A stretch of DNA of 9,115 nucleotides from Clostridiales bacterium (GTDB lineage: Bacteria > Bacillota > Clostridia > Lachnospirales > Lachnospiraceae): assembly GCA_019423835.1 (NCBI GenBank), contig JAHZAR010000036.1, forward strand, positions 1 through 9,115. Reading direction: 5' to 3'. Below are positions 1 through 6,648 of this stretch, in pieces. Every line of letters starts with the position of its first letter. Positions within the stretch are counted from its first letter, which is position 1. The notes under the pieces were generated by a model, which saw only the letters and a program-made list of their open reading frames with translations, did not search any database and was not told the origin of the DNA. Position numbers and translations under genes: made by a program.

Positions 1-58
1 CCTCGCTGACCATCAGGCCCGTTCTGCCAAGCATTCTGTATCTCATGCCCGTATTCAT
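1..58 (-). CDS. Aldo/keto reductase, N-terminal fragment (partial)
   Basis: Only the first 19 codons lie in the window; the gene runs off the left edge. The visible start reads MNTGMRYRMLGRTGLMVSE. The 'MRYRxLGRTGLxVSE' pattern is the characteristic first beta strand of NAD(P)H-dependent aldo/keto reductases, soluble TIM-barrel enzymes that reduce aldehydes and ketones. The ATG at 58 has a strong AAGGAGG site at 66-72, seven bases away, which fixes the start; a second in-frame Met (codon 5) is less well placed. It lies 66 bp downstream of the transglutaminase-like gene with no terminator between, so the two are probably co-transcribed. The family call rests on a short stretch; the substrate cannot be inferred. 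Confidence 0.75.
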   Translation of the reverse strand, partial: MNTGMRYRMLGRTGLMVSE

Positions 59-124
59 TTTACATCCTCCTTATCTCCCAGACAGCCCGGCCGCACTGGC
101 TCTCTGCCTGTATCGTCCTGCCCC

Positions 125-1144
125 TTAAAGCTCTCCCTCGTTGGCCTCCTCGGCGCAGATCTCCTCCCCCTCCATCCGGTCCAGAATGGAGACCTCCAGG
201 ACGGCCTGGGCTGCATTAACCGAAAGCTTTGCAAATTTCCCTTTTTCCGCAGCCGCTCTGCAGGCTTCTTCATAGATCTCCCTGAGAATTTCCTGGTTTA
301 AAGCCCCTCCCCTCCAGTGGAACACGAAATACGGCTGCTTCTTTCTCACAGCTGCCCGAAGTCTCTTATACACCTCCTCTGCCTTTGTGAGAGAAAGCCT
401 CTGCTCTCTGTAATAAAACCTGTCATTGTCTGTGCAGGCTGGAACAGGATAGACCAGCTTCTGGTGATCCTTGAATATGCGCTTATCATCCAGGTTAAAA
501 TAGTCAAACCGCTTTGCCCCATAGCGCCCCAGAGAGTTGTCAAAGGTGGCGTCCAGGTGGTACCAGCTCTTTCCCAGCTTCAGCACATTCCAGGCATGGC
601 GGTACCGGATCCCTCTGTCTGGATTAGCCTCGCTGACAGCGATCACACATTCGATTCCCAGATGGCCGCAGAGGAGCTTTACGGTTTTTGCAATCCCCTC
701 GCACACGCCTACACCCTGCTGAAGAGGTCCTATAATCTCGTGGGAATACTGCTTTTTCAGCCTGTCATAGGTCACATTTTCACAGATGAAATCATGGACA
801 AACCGCTCCCTTTCCTCCAAAGCCATGTTCCCGGCCTGCCTGACAAGGCGGTTCACCCTCCCCTCCAGAGCTTTCTGGTGCTCCTTTATCTTCTTTTTTT
901 CAAACATGTACTCCGGACACATTCTCACATACTGGGAATCCTCCGTAAACCGGTAATGAAAACCCTCCGCAAAAAAGATCTCCGGGTGATCCAGCCTGAG
1001 GCGGAAAAACACATCAGAAAGCTCCCTGTTTTCCAGTCTCCTCACCGGAAACTCCGGCGAGATATTCTGAAAGCCGGACAGCATATTCCTGTAGGCCTCC
1101 TGCTCGTTCCGGCTCATCTGTCTGTAGTAGAAATCCTGTGTCAT
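125..1144 (-). CDS. Transglutaminase-like (papain-fold) domain protein, cytoplasmic
   Basis: This is a 339-residue protein with a transglutaminase-like core in its middle. The candidate Cys lies in GVGVCEGIAK (about residue 148), the His in RYRHAWNV (about 183) and the Asp in WYHLDATFD (about 198). This is the Cys-His-Asp triad order of the family, which includes proteases, peptide N-glycanase-like enzymes and amidases. There is no signal peptide or membrane segment, so it is probably cytosolic, unlike many bacterial members. The N-terminal 130 residues and the C-terminal 100 residues are charged, helical-looking and not recognised. I start at ATG 1144 rather than the in-frame GTG at 1180: the ATG has a purine-rich GGAAAGGCGG stretch upstream, the GTG has none, and the GTG overlaps a dyad. 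A promoter with a leader of about 94 nt precedes it. The aldo/keto reductase follows. The substrate is unknown. Confidence 0.82.
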   Translation of the reverse strand: MTQDFYYRQMSRNEQEAYRNMLSGFQNISPEFPVRRLENRELSDVFFRLRLDHPEIFFAEGFHYRFTEDSQYVRMCPEYMFEKKKIKEHQKALEGRVNRLVRQAGNMALEERERFVHDFICENVTYDRLKKQYSHEIIGPLQQGVGVCEGIAKTVKLLCGHLGIECVIAVSEANPDRGIRYRHAWNVLKLGKSWYHLDATFDNSLGRYGAKRFDYFNLDDKRIFKDHQKLVYPVPACTDNDRFYYREQRLSLTKAEEVYKRLRAAVRKKQPYFVFHWRGGALNQEILREIYEEACRAAAEKGKFAKLSVNAAQAVLEVSILDRMEGEEICAEEANEGEL

Positions 1145-1177
1145 CTTCTTTTCCGCCTTTCCCGGAGCCCGACAGCT

Positions 1178-1194
1178 CACAGACAGTGTCCGTG
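1178..1194. promoter_or_regulatory. 17-bp near-perfect palindrome, possible operator
   Basis: CACAGACA-g-TGTCCGTG is an 8+8 inverted repeat around a single central base, with one mismatch. It lies 34 bp upstream of the ATG of the transglutaminase-like gene and about 45 bp downstream of its predicted transcription start. The odd-spaced dyad could be a site for a dimeric repressor acting as a roadblock. It cannot fold into a normal hairpin with a one-base loop, which makes a DNA-binding site likelier than an RNA structure. It could also be chance. Confidence 0.3.
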
Positions 1195-1244
1195 GTTCCC
1201 CACAGCCAGTCCGCGCACCGCAGCAGGCTCACTTTAATACCGTG

Positions 1245-1273
1245 ATTTTATCATGCCGCAGTGCAAATGTCCA
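1245..1273 (-). promoter_or_regulatory. SigA-type promoter for the transglutaminase-like gene
   Basis: On the minus strand the -35 box is TGGACA (1268-1273, 5 of 6 to consensus). A 17-bp spacer follows, then the -10 box TAAAAT (1245-1250, 5 of 6) with an extended TG one base upstream. The predicted start near 1238 gives a leader of about 94 nt before ATG 1144. This is one of the two best promoter matches in the window. Confidence 0.65.
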
Positions 1274-1315
1274 TCTCGCCGCCCCATCCTGCCTTTTTCC
1301 TTCTTCACTTCTTCC

Positions 1316-1344
1316 TGTAAAGCGGGAAATTTTTATGATATACT
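1316..1344 (+). promoter_or_regulatory. Extended -10 promoter for the GNAT acetyltransferase gene
   Basis: The sequence TGaTATACT at 1336-1344 is a perfect extended -10 motif with a 5-of-6 -10 hexamer. The -35 position (TGTAAA, 1316-1321) is poor, as is common for extended -10 promoters. The predicted start is near 1351, about 90 nt before ATG 1442. It diverges from the minus-strand promoter at 1245-1273, the two -10 boxes lying about 90 bp apart. Confidence 0.5.
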
Positions 1345-1371
1345 GAGAAGAAGCTGCTGTTACAGGTATAA

Positions 1372-1411
1372 CAAAGGAAACGCAGGCCGTGACGGCTTCC
1401 GTTTTCCTTTG
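1372..1411 (+). promoter_or_regulatory. Leader hairpin just upstream of the GNAT ribosome binding site
   Basis: CAAAGGAAA (1372-1380) and TTTCCTTTG (1403-1411) form a perfect 9-bp stem. It is extended by CG/CG across a one-base bulge and capped by an inner GCCG-tga-CGGC hairpin (1386-1396). The element lies inside the predicted leader and ends about 15 nt before the GGGAGG ribosome binding site. No U-tract follows, so it is not an intrinsic terminator. An alternative pairing, GCAGG (1382-1386 region) with CCTGT after 1412, is also possible. It could control translation or stabilise the mRNA; the function is inferred only from position. Confidence 0.45.
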
Positions 1412-1441
1412 CCTGTCGCTAAAAATGGGAGGTATCTGCAA

Positions 1442-2086
1442 ATGAATCGTGAAATTATTATCAGAGAAGAACGGCCGGAAGATTACCTGCGGGTAGAAGC
1501 GATCATAAGAAAGGCTTTCTGGAATTTATACGTTCCCGGCTGCCATGAGCATTATCTTGCCCATATCCTCCGCTCTCATGAGGACTTTATCCCTGAGCTT
1601 GATCTGGTCATCGAAACGGACGGCCTGGTGATTGGCTCTATCATGTATACAAAAAACAGACTCACAGACGAAGACGGAACTGAAAAACAGATCCTCACCT
1701 TCGGCCCTCTCTGTGTGGAGCCGGAATACCAGAGAATGGGCTATGGAAAAGAGCTGATGGAAGCATCCTTCCAAAAAGCTGTCCAGATGGGCTACGAGGC
1801 CGTCGTCATCTTCGGGAGCCCCGCCAACTATGTGAGCAGCGGCTTTAAAAGCTGCAAAAAGTACAAGGTCTGTCTGGAAGGGGACATCTGGCCGGCGGCC
1901 ATGATGGTAAAAGAGCTGAAGCCCGGAGCCCTGGGCGGAAAAAAATGGTTTTACCGCCAGAGCTCTGTCTATGATTTGGATATGGAAGAGGCACAGCGGT
2001 ACGACGATTCTCTCGAGAAGATGGAGAAAGGGTTCCAGCCAAGCCAGGAGGAATTTTATATTTTAAGCCACGCTTCCCTCTCCTGA
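1442..2086 (+). CDS. GNAT-family N-acetyltransferase (YhbS-like)
   Basis: This is a 214-residue acetyl-CoA-dependent N-acetyltransferase. The GNAT fold is visible from residue 5 (IIIREERPEDY, strand 1). It continues through the acetyl-CoA pyrophosphate-binding motif A, GPLCVEPEYQRMGYGKEL (about 88-105), with the Q-R-M-G-Y-G signature. GSPANYVSSGFK (about 125-136) follows, at the position where YhbS-type proteins have their GxPxYYxxFGF segment. The last 70 residues extend past the usual fold and hold WFYRQSSVYDL. The start is ATG 1442 with GGGAGG nine bases upstream; the frame is open back to 1253 but that stretch is leader, not protein. It is the only plus-strand gene here, with its own extended -10 promoter and a leader hairpin. 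The substrate cannot be predicted. Confidence 0.87.
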   Translation: MNREIIIREERPEDYLRVEAIIRKAFWNLYVPGCHEHYLAHILRSHEDFIPELDLVIETDGLVIGSIMYTKNRLTDEDGTEKQILTFGPLCVEPEYQRMGYGKELMEASFQKAVQMGYEAVVIFGSPANYVSSGFKSCKKYKVCLEGDIWPAAMMVKELKPGALGGKKWFYRQSSVYDLDMEEAQRYDDSLEKMEKGFQPSQEEFYILSHASLS

Positions 2087-2105
2087 AAGCTCCCCGGACC
2101 ATGAT

Positions 2106-2143
2106 TCAGGCAGAGAATCCCCAGGGAAGGATCCTCTGCCTGA
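2106..2143. repeat. Strong inverted repeat between convergent genes
   Basis: CAGGCAGAG (2107-2115) and CTCTGCCTG (2134-2142) are perfect 9-bp arms, extended by one T-A pair outside. After one internal mismatch, ATCC/GGAT continues the stem for four more pairs, leaving an 8-base loop. It sits 20 bp past the stop of the plus-strand GNAT gene and about 105 bp past the stop of the minus-strand GDSL gene. Neither strand has a T-tract after it, so it is not a canonical intrinsic terminator. It may serve as a bidirectional 3'-end stabiliser or weak terminator. The rest of 2087-2249 holds only weaker overlapping dyads. Confidence 0.55.
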
Positions 2144-2249
2144 CAGGCATGAGCTCAGACACTGCAGTCTTGTCTGCTGCCCTTTTCAGACAGGGCCTTT
2201 ATCGGCAGGTTTCTGCAGACTTCTCCAGCGGTCACCGGGATTTTATTTA

Positions 2250-2846
2250 TCACTGATATTTCATAAGCTCTTCTGCAAGCCTCTCTGCAAACCTTTTCTG
2301 TCCCTCTCCGGTAAAGTGCACGCCGTCATGGGCAAGGGGAATCTCCCAGCCGGAAGCGTCCGCAAAGCGAAGTCCGTACTGTTCTGCAATCTGCCTGTAA
2401 ACAGGTCCCAGCGCCTGCACTTCCCTGTCATAGAGAGCTTCCTCCTCTCCATAACGGCCGATATCCGTCGGTGCAGGAGCAATGAGAAGCACCTTCTTTC
2501 CCTCTCCCCTGAACCTCTGATGTTTCAGGATATGCTCTACAAACGCCTCCATCTTTCTGCCCGTTTCAGAGGCATCCGGGCGAAATGAATTAAAAATATC
2601 ATTCGTCCCGAGCATGACAGACAGAAGATCAAATGGCGGTTCCCTGTCGATCAGCTGATCAAACCGCTGCAGAAACCAGCCTTCCGGAATCTCCCGCCCA
2701 TTCATTCCCTCATTTACCGTCTCCCATCCAAGGCGTTCTGCCAGAACCTCCGGCCACCGCTCCCTCTCCCCGAGCCGCCTGCCCAGCGTGGAGCCTGCAT
2801 CATAGCCGTATGTATTGGAATCCCCAAAGCATATCATCCGTTTCAT
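2250..2846 (-). CDS. SGNH/GDSL-type esterase or lipase
   Basis: This is a 198-residue cytoplasmic hydrolase with all four SGNH blocks. Block I is CFGDSNTYG with the nucleophile Ser at residue 10; block II Gly is in NEGMNGRE (about 47); block III is MLGTND with Asn 82; block V is HDGVHFTGEG with Asp 174 and His 177. Families with this pattern act on small esters or acetylated sugars, and the GDSNTYGY form is common in arylesterase-like and acetylxylan-esterase-like members. The start is ATG 2846, which has AGGAGAGGAG at 2856-2865; an in-frame GTG at 2882 has no suitable site. No signal peptide is present. It ends with TGA followed at once by an in-frame TAA. It follows rlmH by 107 bp; I see no clear promoter in that gap, so read-through from rlmH is likely. 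Confidence 0.88.
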   Translation of the reverse strand: MKRMICFGDSNTYGYDAGSTLGRRLGERERWPEVLAERLGWETVNEGMNGREIPEGWFLQRFDQLIDREPPFDLLSVMLGTNDIFNSFRPDASETGRKMEAFVEHILKHQRFRGEGKKVLLIAPAPTDIGRYGEEEALYDREVQALGPVYRQIAEQYGLRFADASGWEIPLAHDGVHFTGEGQKRFAERLAEELMKYQ

Positions 2847-2953
2847 TCGCTGACGCTCCTCTCCTCTATAAAAATCTGTCACAGGGAACCAGCTATCCTC
2901 CTGCCGGAAATACCATTCTTTCCATTTATTTGCATTTCCTGCATCATCTCATT

Positions 2954-3433
2954 CTACTTGTGGTACGGAGCCCCCTCAATAATCCTGTAGCTCCTGTAAA
3001 TCTGCTCCAGCAGCACCACCCTCATCAGCTGGTGCGGAAACGTCATTTTGGAAAAGCTAAGCGCGAAATCCGCCCTCCTCATCACCTGTCCGGACAGTCC
3101 GAGAGAGCCTCCGATCACAAACTGCACATGGCTCACGCCATTGATGCCAAGTCTGTCTATTTTTTCCGCCAGTTCCTCAGAATCCAGCATTTTTCCCTCA
3201 ATGGCCAGGGCAATCACATAGGCCCCGTCTTTGATGTGAGAGAGGATCCGCTCTCCCTCCCTGTCCTTGATCTGTTCCTCCACAGCAGCCCCTGCCCTGT
3301 CCGGAGTTTTTTCATCCGCAACCTGCACGATCTCCAGCTTGCAGTATCTGGACAGCCGCTTGGCATACTCGGAAATCGCCGCCTCAAAAAAACGCTCTTT
3401 AATTTTGCCCACAGCAATCACTGTGATTCTCAC
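2954..3433 (-). CDS. rlmH: 23S rRNA (pseudouridine1915-N3)-methyltransferase RlmH
   Basis: RlmH is a SPOUT-class methyltransferase that uses SAM to methylate pseudouridine 1915 in helix 69 of 23S rRNA in the assembled 70S ribosome. The product is 159 residues, the usual length for the family. It shows the N-terminal ITVIAVGKIKE strand, the FVIGGSLGL SAM-knot loop (about 105-113), the SKMTFPHQL segment (about 128-136) and the invariant C-terminal tail ending in YHK. The start is GTG 3433: the GGGAGGA site at 3441-3447 lies seven bases upstream and the homology begins exactly there. The frame stays open to 3607 but that extension is low-complexity and basic and matches nothing in the family. 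The gene start overlaps the 3' end of the hydrolase gene by 35 bp, suggesting coupled translation. Confidence 0.97.
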   Translation of the reverse strand: MRITVIAVGKIKERFFEAAISEYAKRLSRYCKLEIVQVADEKTPDRAGAAVEEQIKDREGERILSHIKDGAYVIALAIEGKMLDSEELAEKIDRLGINGVSHVQFVIGGSLGLSGQVMRRADFALSFSKMTFPHQLMRVVLLEQIYRSYRIIEGAPYHK

Positions 3434-4484
3434 ACTCTTTTCCTCCCTTACTCCTCGCCTCTTTTTCCCCTTTCTTCGGTGGACCTGCGATTTCTCCTCT
3501 GACCATGGAGAGCAGAAGTCCCTTTGTCCTCTCCTGTACTTCCGGTCTGTGTGTTTTGACTCTTCTGACCACCCGGCCTTCGGTCTTCCTCTGAATTTTA
3601 TATACAATACAGAGAAATTCTCCGACTTCCTCCCATGCCTCCCGGCTCTCCGGGATCAGATCCAGCCCCATCTGGAATACATGAAACATGCCGCTGTAGA
3701 CAGAGGTTCTCACTCTCACCCCGGCCTTCTTAGCCTTTTCAGACACGGCAAGCGTGTCACTGAGCAGCACCTCGTAATCTCCCACCTGCATCAGCATCGG
3801 GGGAAATCCCGAAAAATCTCCGAACAGCGGGGAGAGATAGGGATCTGCCGGATCTGCCTCTCCGATATAGCTGCACTGGTACAGCATATTCTCCCTGGAA
3901 TTTCCAAACAGCGGATCCAGCTCATATCTGCTCACGTAGGACTCTCCCCCGAGCGTCACATCGGTCCAGGGCGACATGGTTATCACACCGCCAGGCAGCG
4001 GCATCCCGTGATCCTTCAGATAGAGGAGCAAAGCCAGGGCCAAACCTCCTCCTGCAGAGTCTCCTGCCACGACGATCTTTTCCGGCTCGTATTCCTTTTC
4101 CTCCAAAAGCCATCGGTAGCCATCCACAGCATCCATCAGAGCCGCCGGGAAGGGATTTTCCGGAGCAACGCGGTAATCCACACTCAGAACATCTGCGCCG
4201 TATGCCAGCTTGGAATATTTGACGGCAAATCTCCTGTATATATTTTTCATCGGACCAATGTAGCCGCCTCCATGAAGCTGCAGAATCACACGTCCAGTCA
4301 CAGCATGCTCCAGAGTCAGGTATTCCATCGTGCAGTTTGGCGCCTCCACCAGCTCATACACATAACCGGCGGGACAGCGCCAAGCCGGTTCCACCGGATT
4401 TTTTCTGAATTCTCCTGTCTGTATGGGTTTTTTCAGAGCTGTCTCCATCACATCGCTCATCATCTCTCTCGTCAGCCTGCCCAT
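3399..4484 (-). CDS. Alpha/beta hydrolase, HSL (hormone-sensitive lipase-like) family
   Basis: This is a carboxylesterase-type hydrolase of 361 residues from ATG 4484. It shows the oxyanion motif LHGGGY (about 70-75), the nucleophile elbow GDSAGGG with Ser 143, an acid region VGDYEVLLSD (about 234-243; the Glu or the last Asp could be the acid) and a catalytic His in GMFHVFQM (about 268). DYRVAPENPFPAAL is also typical of the family. No signal peptide is present. The start is uncertain: ATG 4562 is also in frame but adds a very basic 26-residue stretch; neither start has a strong ribosome binding site. The recognised fold ends near EFLCIVYK, yet the frame runs about 65 residues further through Lys/Arg-rich sequence into rlmH. 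It sits downstream of the membrane acyltransferase gene, with a probable functional link. Confidence 0.88.
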   Translation of the reverse strand: MGRLTREMMSDVMETALKKPIQTGEFRKNPVEPAWRCPAGYVYELVEAPNCTMEYLTLEHAVTGRVILQLHGGGYIGPMKNIYRRFAVKYSKLAYGADVLSVDYRVAPENPFPAALMDAVDGYRWLLEEKEYEPEKIVVAGDSAGGGLALALLLYLKDHGMPLPGGVITMSPWTDVTLGGESYVSRYELDPLFGNSRENMLYQCSYIGEADPADPYLSPLFGDFSGFPPMLMQVGDYEVLLSDTLAVSEKAKKAGVRVRTSVYSGMFHVFQMGLDLIPESREAWEEVGEFLCIVYKIQRKTEGRVVRRVKTHRPEVQERTKGLLLSMVRGEIAGPPKKGEKEARSKGGKECENHSDCCGQN

Positions 4485-4680
4485 AGCGCTTACCTGTGTT
4501 CGCCTTCTGCGGTCCTTCCTCCCCTTCTCCCCTCTTCTCTTCCTTCTTTTTTCAAGATTCATCGGTCTGCCCGTTCCTTTCTTTTCCTGGTTTCATCCTT
4601 CTGCCTTTCCGTTCTCCTGTACGCCCTTTCATCCCGGCAGTATCTGCGGCCTTTCTCCCTCCAGCGTCTTCTCAGACAGC
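4485..4680. other. Gene-free gap with strong strand asymmetry
   Basis: This 196-bp gap lies between the acyltransferase stop and the chosen hydrolase start (118 bp if the hydrolase starts at 4562). The minus strand is markedly purine-rich, with runs such as GAAGAGGGGAGAAGGGGAGG. I find no convincing promoter or terminator hairpin and no recognisable small gene in it. Part of it could encode an N-terminal extension of the hydrolase. Confidence 0.5.
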
Positions 4681-6609
4681 CTACAGATGGAACCTTCTCC
4701 CCAGTTCCCTCTTTACACTCCTGCTGCCCGCAGCCGCCGTGATGCACAGCAGAGAGAGAGCCGCTCCGGCAGTAAACAGCGACAGGAAGGGGCGCGTCAC
4801 CAGACCGGCCCACCACAGTACCAGGGGTATCAGACAAAAAATGGTAATGACAATCTGGTACATGAAATAGCTCTGCCAGTTCAGACGATTCACGGCTATC
4901 AGTCCGCCCACAGCCGCCACATTAAACAGCAGAATGCTCGGCACAGCGTAGTTGAAGGCCCAGCCTCCATAGCCCAGGTTCCAGTCAATCAGAATGGAAA
5001 TTACAATCGCTCCCAGAGACTGCCTGAAGATTTTCCCGGCCAGATTGGAATTTCTGAGCAGAGAAAAACGCACGGTCATGGCCGCATAGGCTATCCCTGC
5101 AGCAGTCATCACAGACCACCAGCGCCCCAGCCAGCGGTAGGTGGCCATATTGACAATCCCCGTAACGGCGGCAATGAGCAGCAGGGCCCCGTAAAACCAT
5201 GGCATCATTTTTCTGATTCTCCCTGCCTCGGCCGCCTCAGGGTAATTTCCCCGGTCATAGGGCGAGGCCACGGCATTGTTTTCCTCTCTTCCTCTCAAAA
5301 CCCCCTGTTCATCCAGCCAGCCATAGAAATAATCCTGAAGCCTTCTGTCCCGGGACGCACTTGAAAATGTTATATCCGCCGTATCCTGATAAGCCGCCAC
5401 CCCGCACTTTACAGGCTGCTTTTTAGAAACGCCGATAAGCACATGAAAATCCCGGATTCTGTCACGGAACTCCTCCCTCATCTCCACAGCTCCCAAATTA
5501 GACAGCGTCAGAGTATACGCCCTGGTATTTTTCAGAAAAATCAGCCTAGTTATCTGTGTTTTCAGAGCCAGAGGTGTAATTCTCACATACCATTTCTTCT
5601 CCCTGGAAACATTGTAGGAAATTGTCTCCTCCAGGCGCTCCCGCACAATCTTCTCATCCATCTGGCGGCTGACCTGCGCGAGAACCTCTCTGAAATTTTC
5701 CGGCTGTCTCTCCTCTGGAAATGAGATATTGGTAACTGCAAAAAAATTGGCCAGTGTGTCTGACTCAAAAAAAGCCCGCAGATTGATGGGGAGGTTGACG
5801 GCTACCGGCTCCTTTTTCGTCCTGCCTCCCAGGTAAACCTGAATGACCGACCAGAGGAGCAGTGCAGCCAGATACTTCGTCATGCTGACCCCCTCGCGCC
5901 TGCAGAGAGCTTTGAATCGGTCCAGATCCACATAGCCGTGATAAACGGCCGTCTGGCCAAGAGGAAGCCATTTCCCCCTGAGCTGAAAAGCTCTCCTTCC
6001 TGCATACCCGGTGTGTTCCCGCTTCCGGTAGTGGAGCAGATACCCATCCAAGGCCCGTCCCTTGGGCCCGTCCGCCGCACTACCCGTCACGGCAGAAGCT
6101 GTGCCGGGTACAGGCTCCTGCTCTTTCGCGGATTCGTCTGGACCGGCGCCCGTGTTTTCTCTGCGCAGATTCTCCTCCAGATAAATTTCCACCAGCCTTT
6201 TCAGGAAATTCATAGCTCCCATTCCATCTGTGAGGGCATGAAACACCTCAAAATTAATTCTGGAGCCAAAATAGCTGACCCGGAACGGATACATCTGATT
6301 TCCCAGAGGTTCGATATATCTGCAAATAAAAGCCGTCTCCTGTTCCACAGACGGCTCCCGCGTGTTTGTCTCAAAGTAGTACCAGAAAAATCCGCGGCGA
6401 AGCCGGACACAAAACACCTCAAATTCCGGAAGAGTTCTCATAAGCGCTCTCTGAAGACACTCCGGTGAGATCTCCCGGTCCAGAACCGCACTGACCCGGA
6501 ACACATTGCTGAGGTCCTCTCCCGTTACCATGGCAAACAGCTTTCCTGTATTGTCAAGCCGCCGCCATCCAGCTCCCTGAATCTGCCTTCTCTCCCTCCA
6601 CCGCCTCAT
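4681..6609 (-). CDS. Condensation/alcohol-acyltransferase-like protein fused to a six-helix membrane domain
   Basis: The product has 642 residues in two parts. Residues 1 to about 440 resemble the CoA-dependent acyltransferase/condensation superfamily (alcohol acetyltransferase, PapA5 and wax-ester-synthase relatives). The catalytic HxxxDG is HALTDG (124-129); VNLPINLRAF (about 271-280) matches the conserved P-x-x-L-R strand, and TLTLSNLGAV (about 366-375) replaces the DFGWG-type latch. No carrier-protein or adenylation domain is present, so it is not an NRPS module. Residues about 470-630 form six hydrophobic segments (near 470, 497, 530, 553, 580 and 607). I believe this tail corresponds to a domain of unknown function, possibly DUF6320, from memory. 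A Ser/Ala/Gly-rich linker (about 152-185) interrupts the first half. The start is ATG 6609, with GAGGAG at 6615-6620; an upstream in-frame TTG at 6639 is unneeded. It follows the GNAT gene by 39 bp. The substrate is unknown. Confidence 0.8.
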   Translation of the reverse strand: MRRWRERRQIQGAGWRRLDNTGKLFAMVTGEDLSNVFRVSAVLDREISPECLQRALMRTLPEFEVFCVRLRRGFFWYYFETNTREPSVEQETAFICRYIEPLGNQMYPFRVSYFGSRINFEVFHALTDGMGAMNFLKRLVEIYLEENLRRENTGAGPDESAKEQEPVPGTASAVTGSAADGPKGRALDGYLLHYRKREHTGYAGRRAFQLRGKWLPLGQTAVYHGYVDLDRFKALCRREGVSMTKYLAALLLWSVIQVYLGGRTKKEPVAVNLPINLRAFFESDTLANFFAVTNISFPEERQPENFREVLAQVSRQMDEKIVRERLEETISYNVSREKKWYVRITPLALKTQITRLIFLKNTRAYTLTLSNLGAVEMREEFRDRIRDFHVLIGVSKKQPVKCGVAAYQDTADITFSSASRDRRLQDYFYGWLDEQGVLRGREENNAVASPYDRGNYPEAAEAGRIRKMMPWFYGALLLIAAVTGIVNMATYRWLGRWWSVMTAAGIAYAAMTVRFSLLRNSNLAGKIFRQSLGAIVISILIDWNLGYGGWAFNYAVPSILLFNVAAVGGLIAVNRLNWQSYFMYQIVITIFCLIPLVLWWAGLVTRPFLSLFTAGAALSLLCITAAAGSRSVKRELGRRFHL

Positions 6610-6648
6610 GAAAACTCCTCTCTGGCTCCTGAACGGCAAAACAGTGTC

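Noticed and set aside
1253..1441. 63-residue N-terminal extension of the plus-strand GNAT protein
   Set aside because: The stretch contains the promoter and leader hairpin, is Cys/Arg-rich and unlike the family, and ATG 1442 has a well-spaced GGGAGG.
2883..2953. Tiny 21-codon frame between rlmH and the GDSL gene
   Set aside because: It has no ribosome binding site and no recognisable features; it is shorter than can be supported from sequence alone.
3434..3607. 58-residue N-terminal extension of RlmH
   Set aside because: GTG 3433 gives the standard 159-residue length with a strong ribosome binding site; the extension is basic low-complexity sequence overlapping the hydrolase gene.
2633..5364. 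Long open frames on the plus strand opposite rlmH, the hydrolase and the acyltransferase
   Set aside because: They lie antisense to genes with clear family motifs, and their translations are rich in Ser, Pro, His and Cys without any domain or suitable ribosome binding site.
4681..6609. NRPS condensation domain or siderophore/antibiotic cluster
   Set aside because: The HALTDG motif is shared with stand-alone acyltransferases; there is no adenylation, carrier or thioesterase domain in the window, and the protein ends in a membrane domain.
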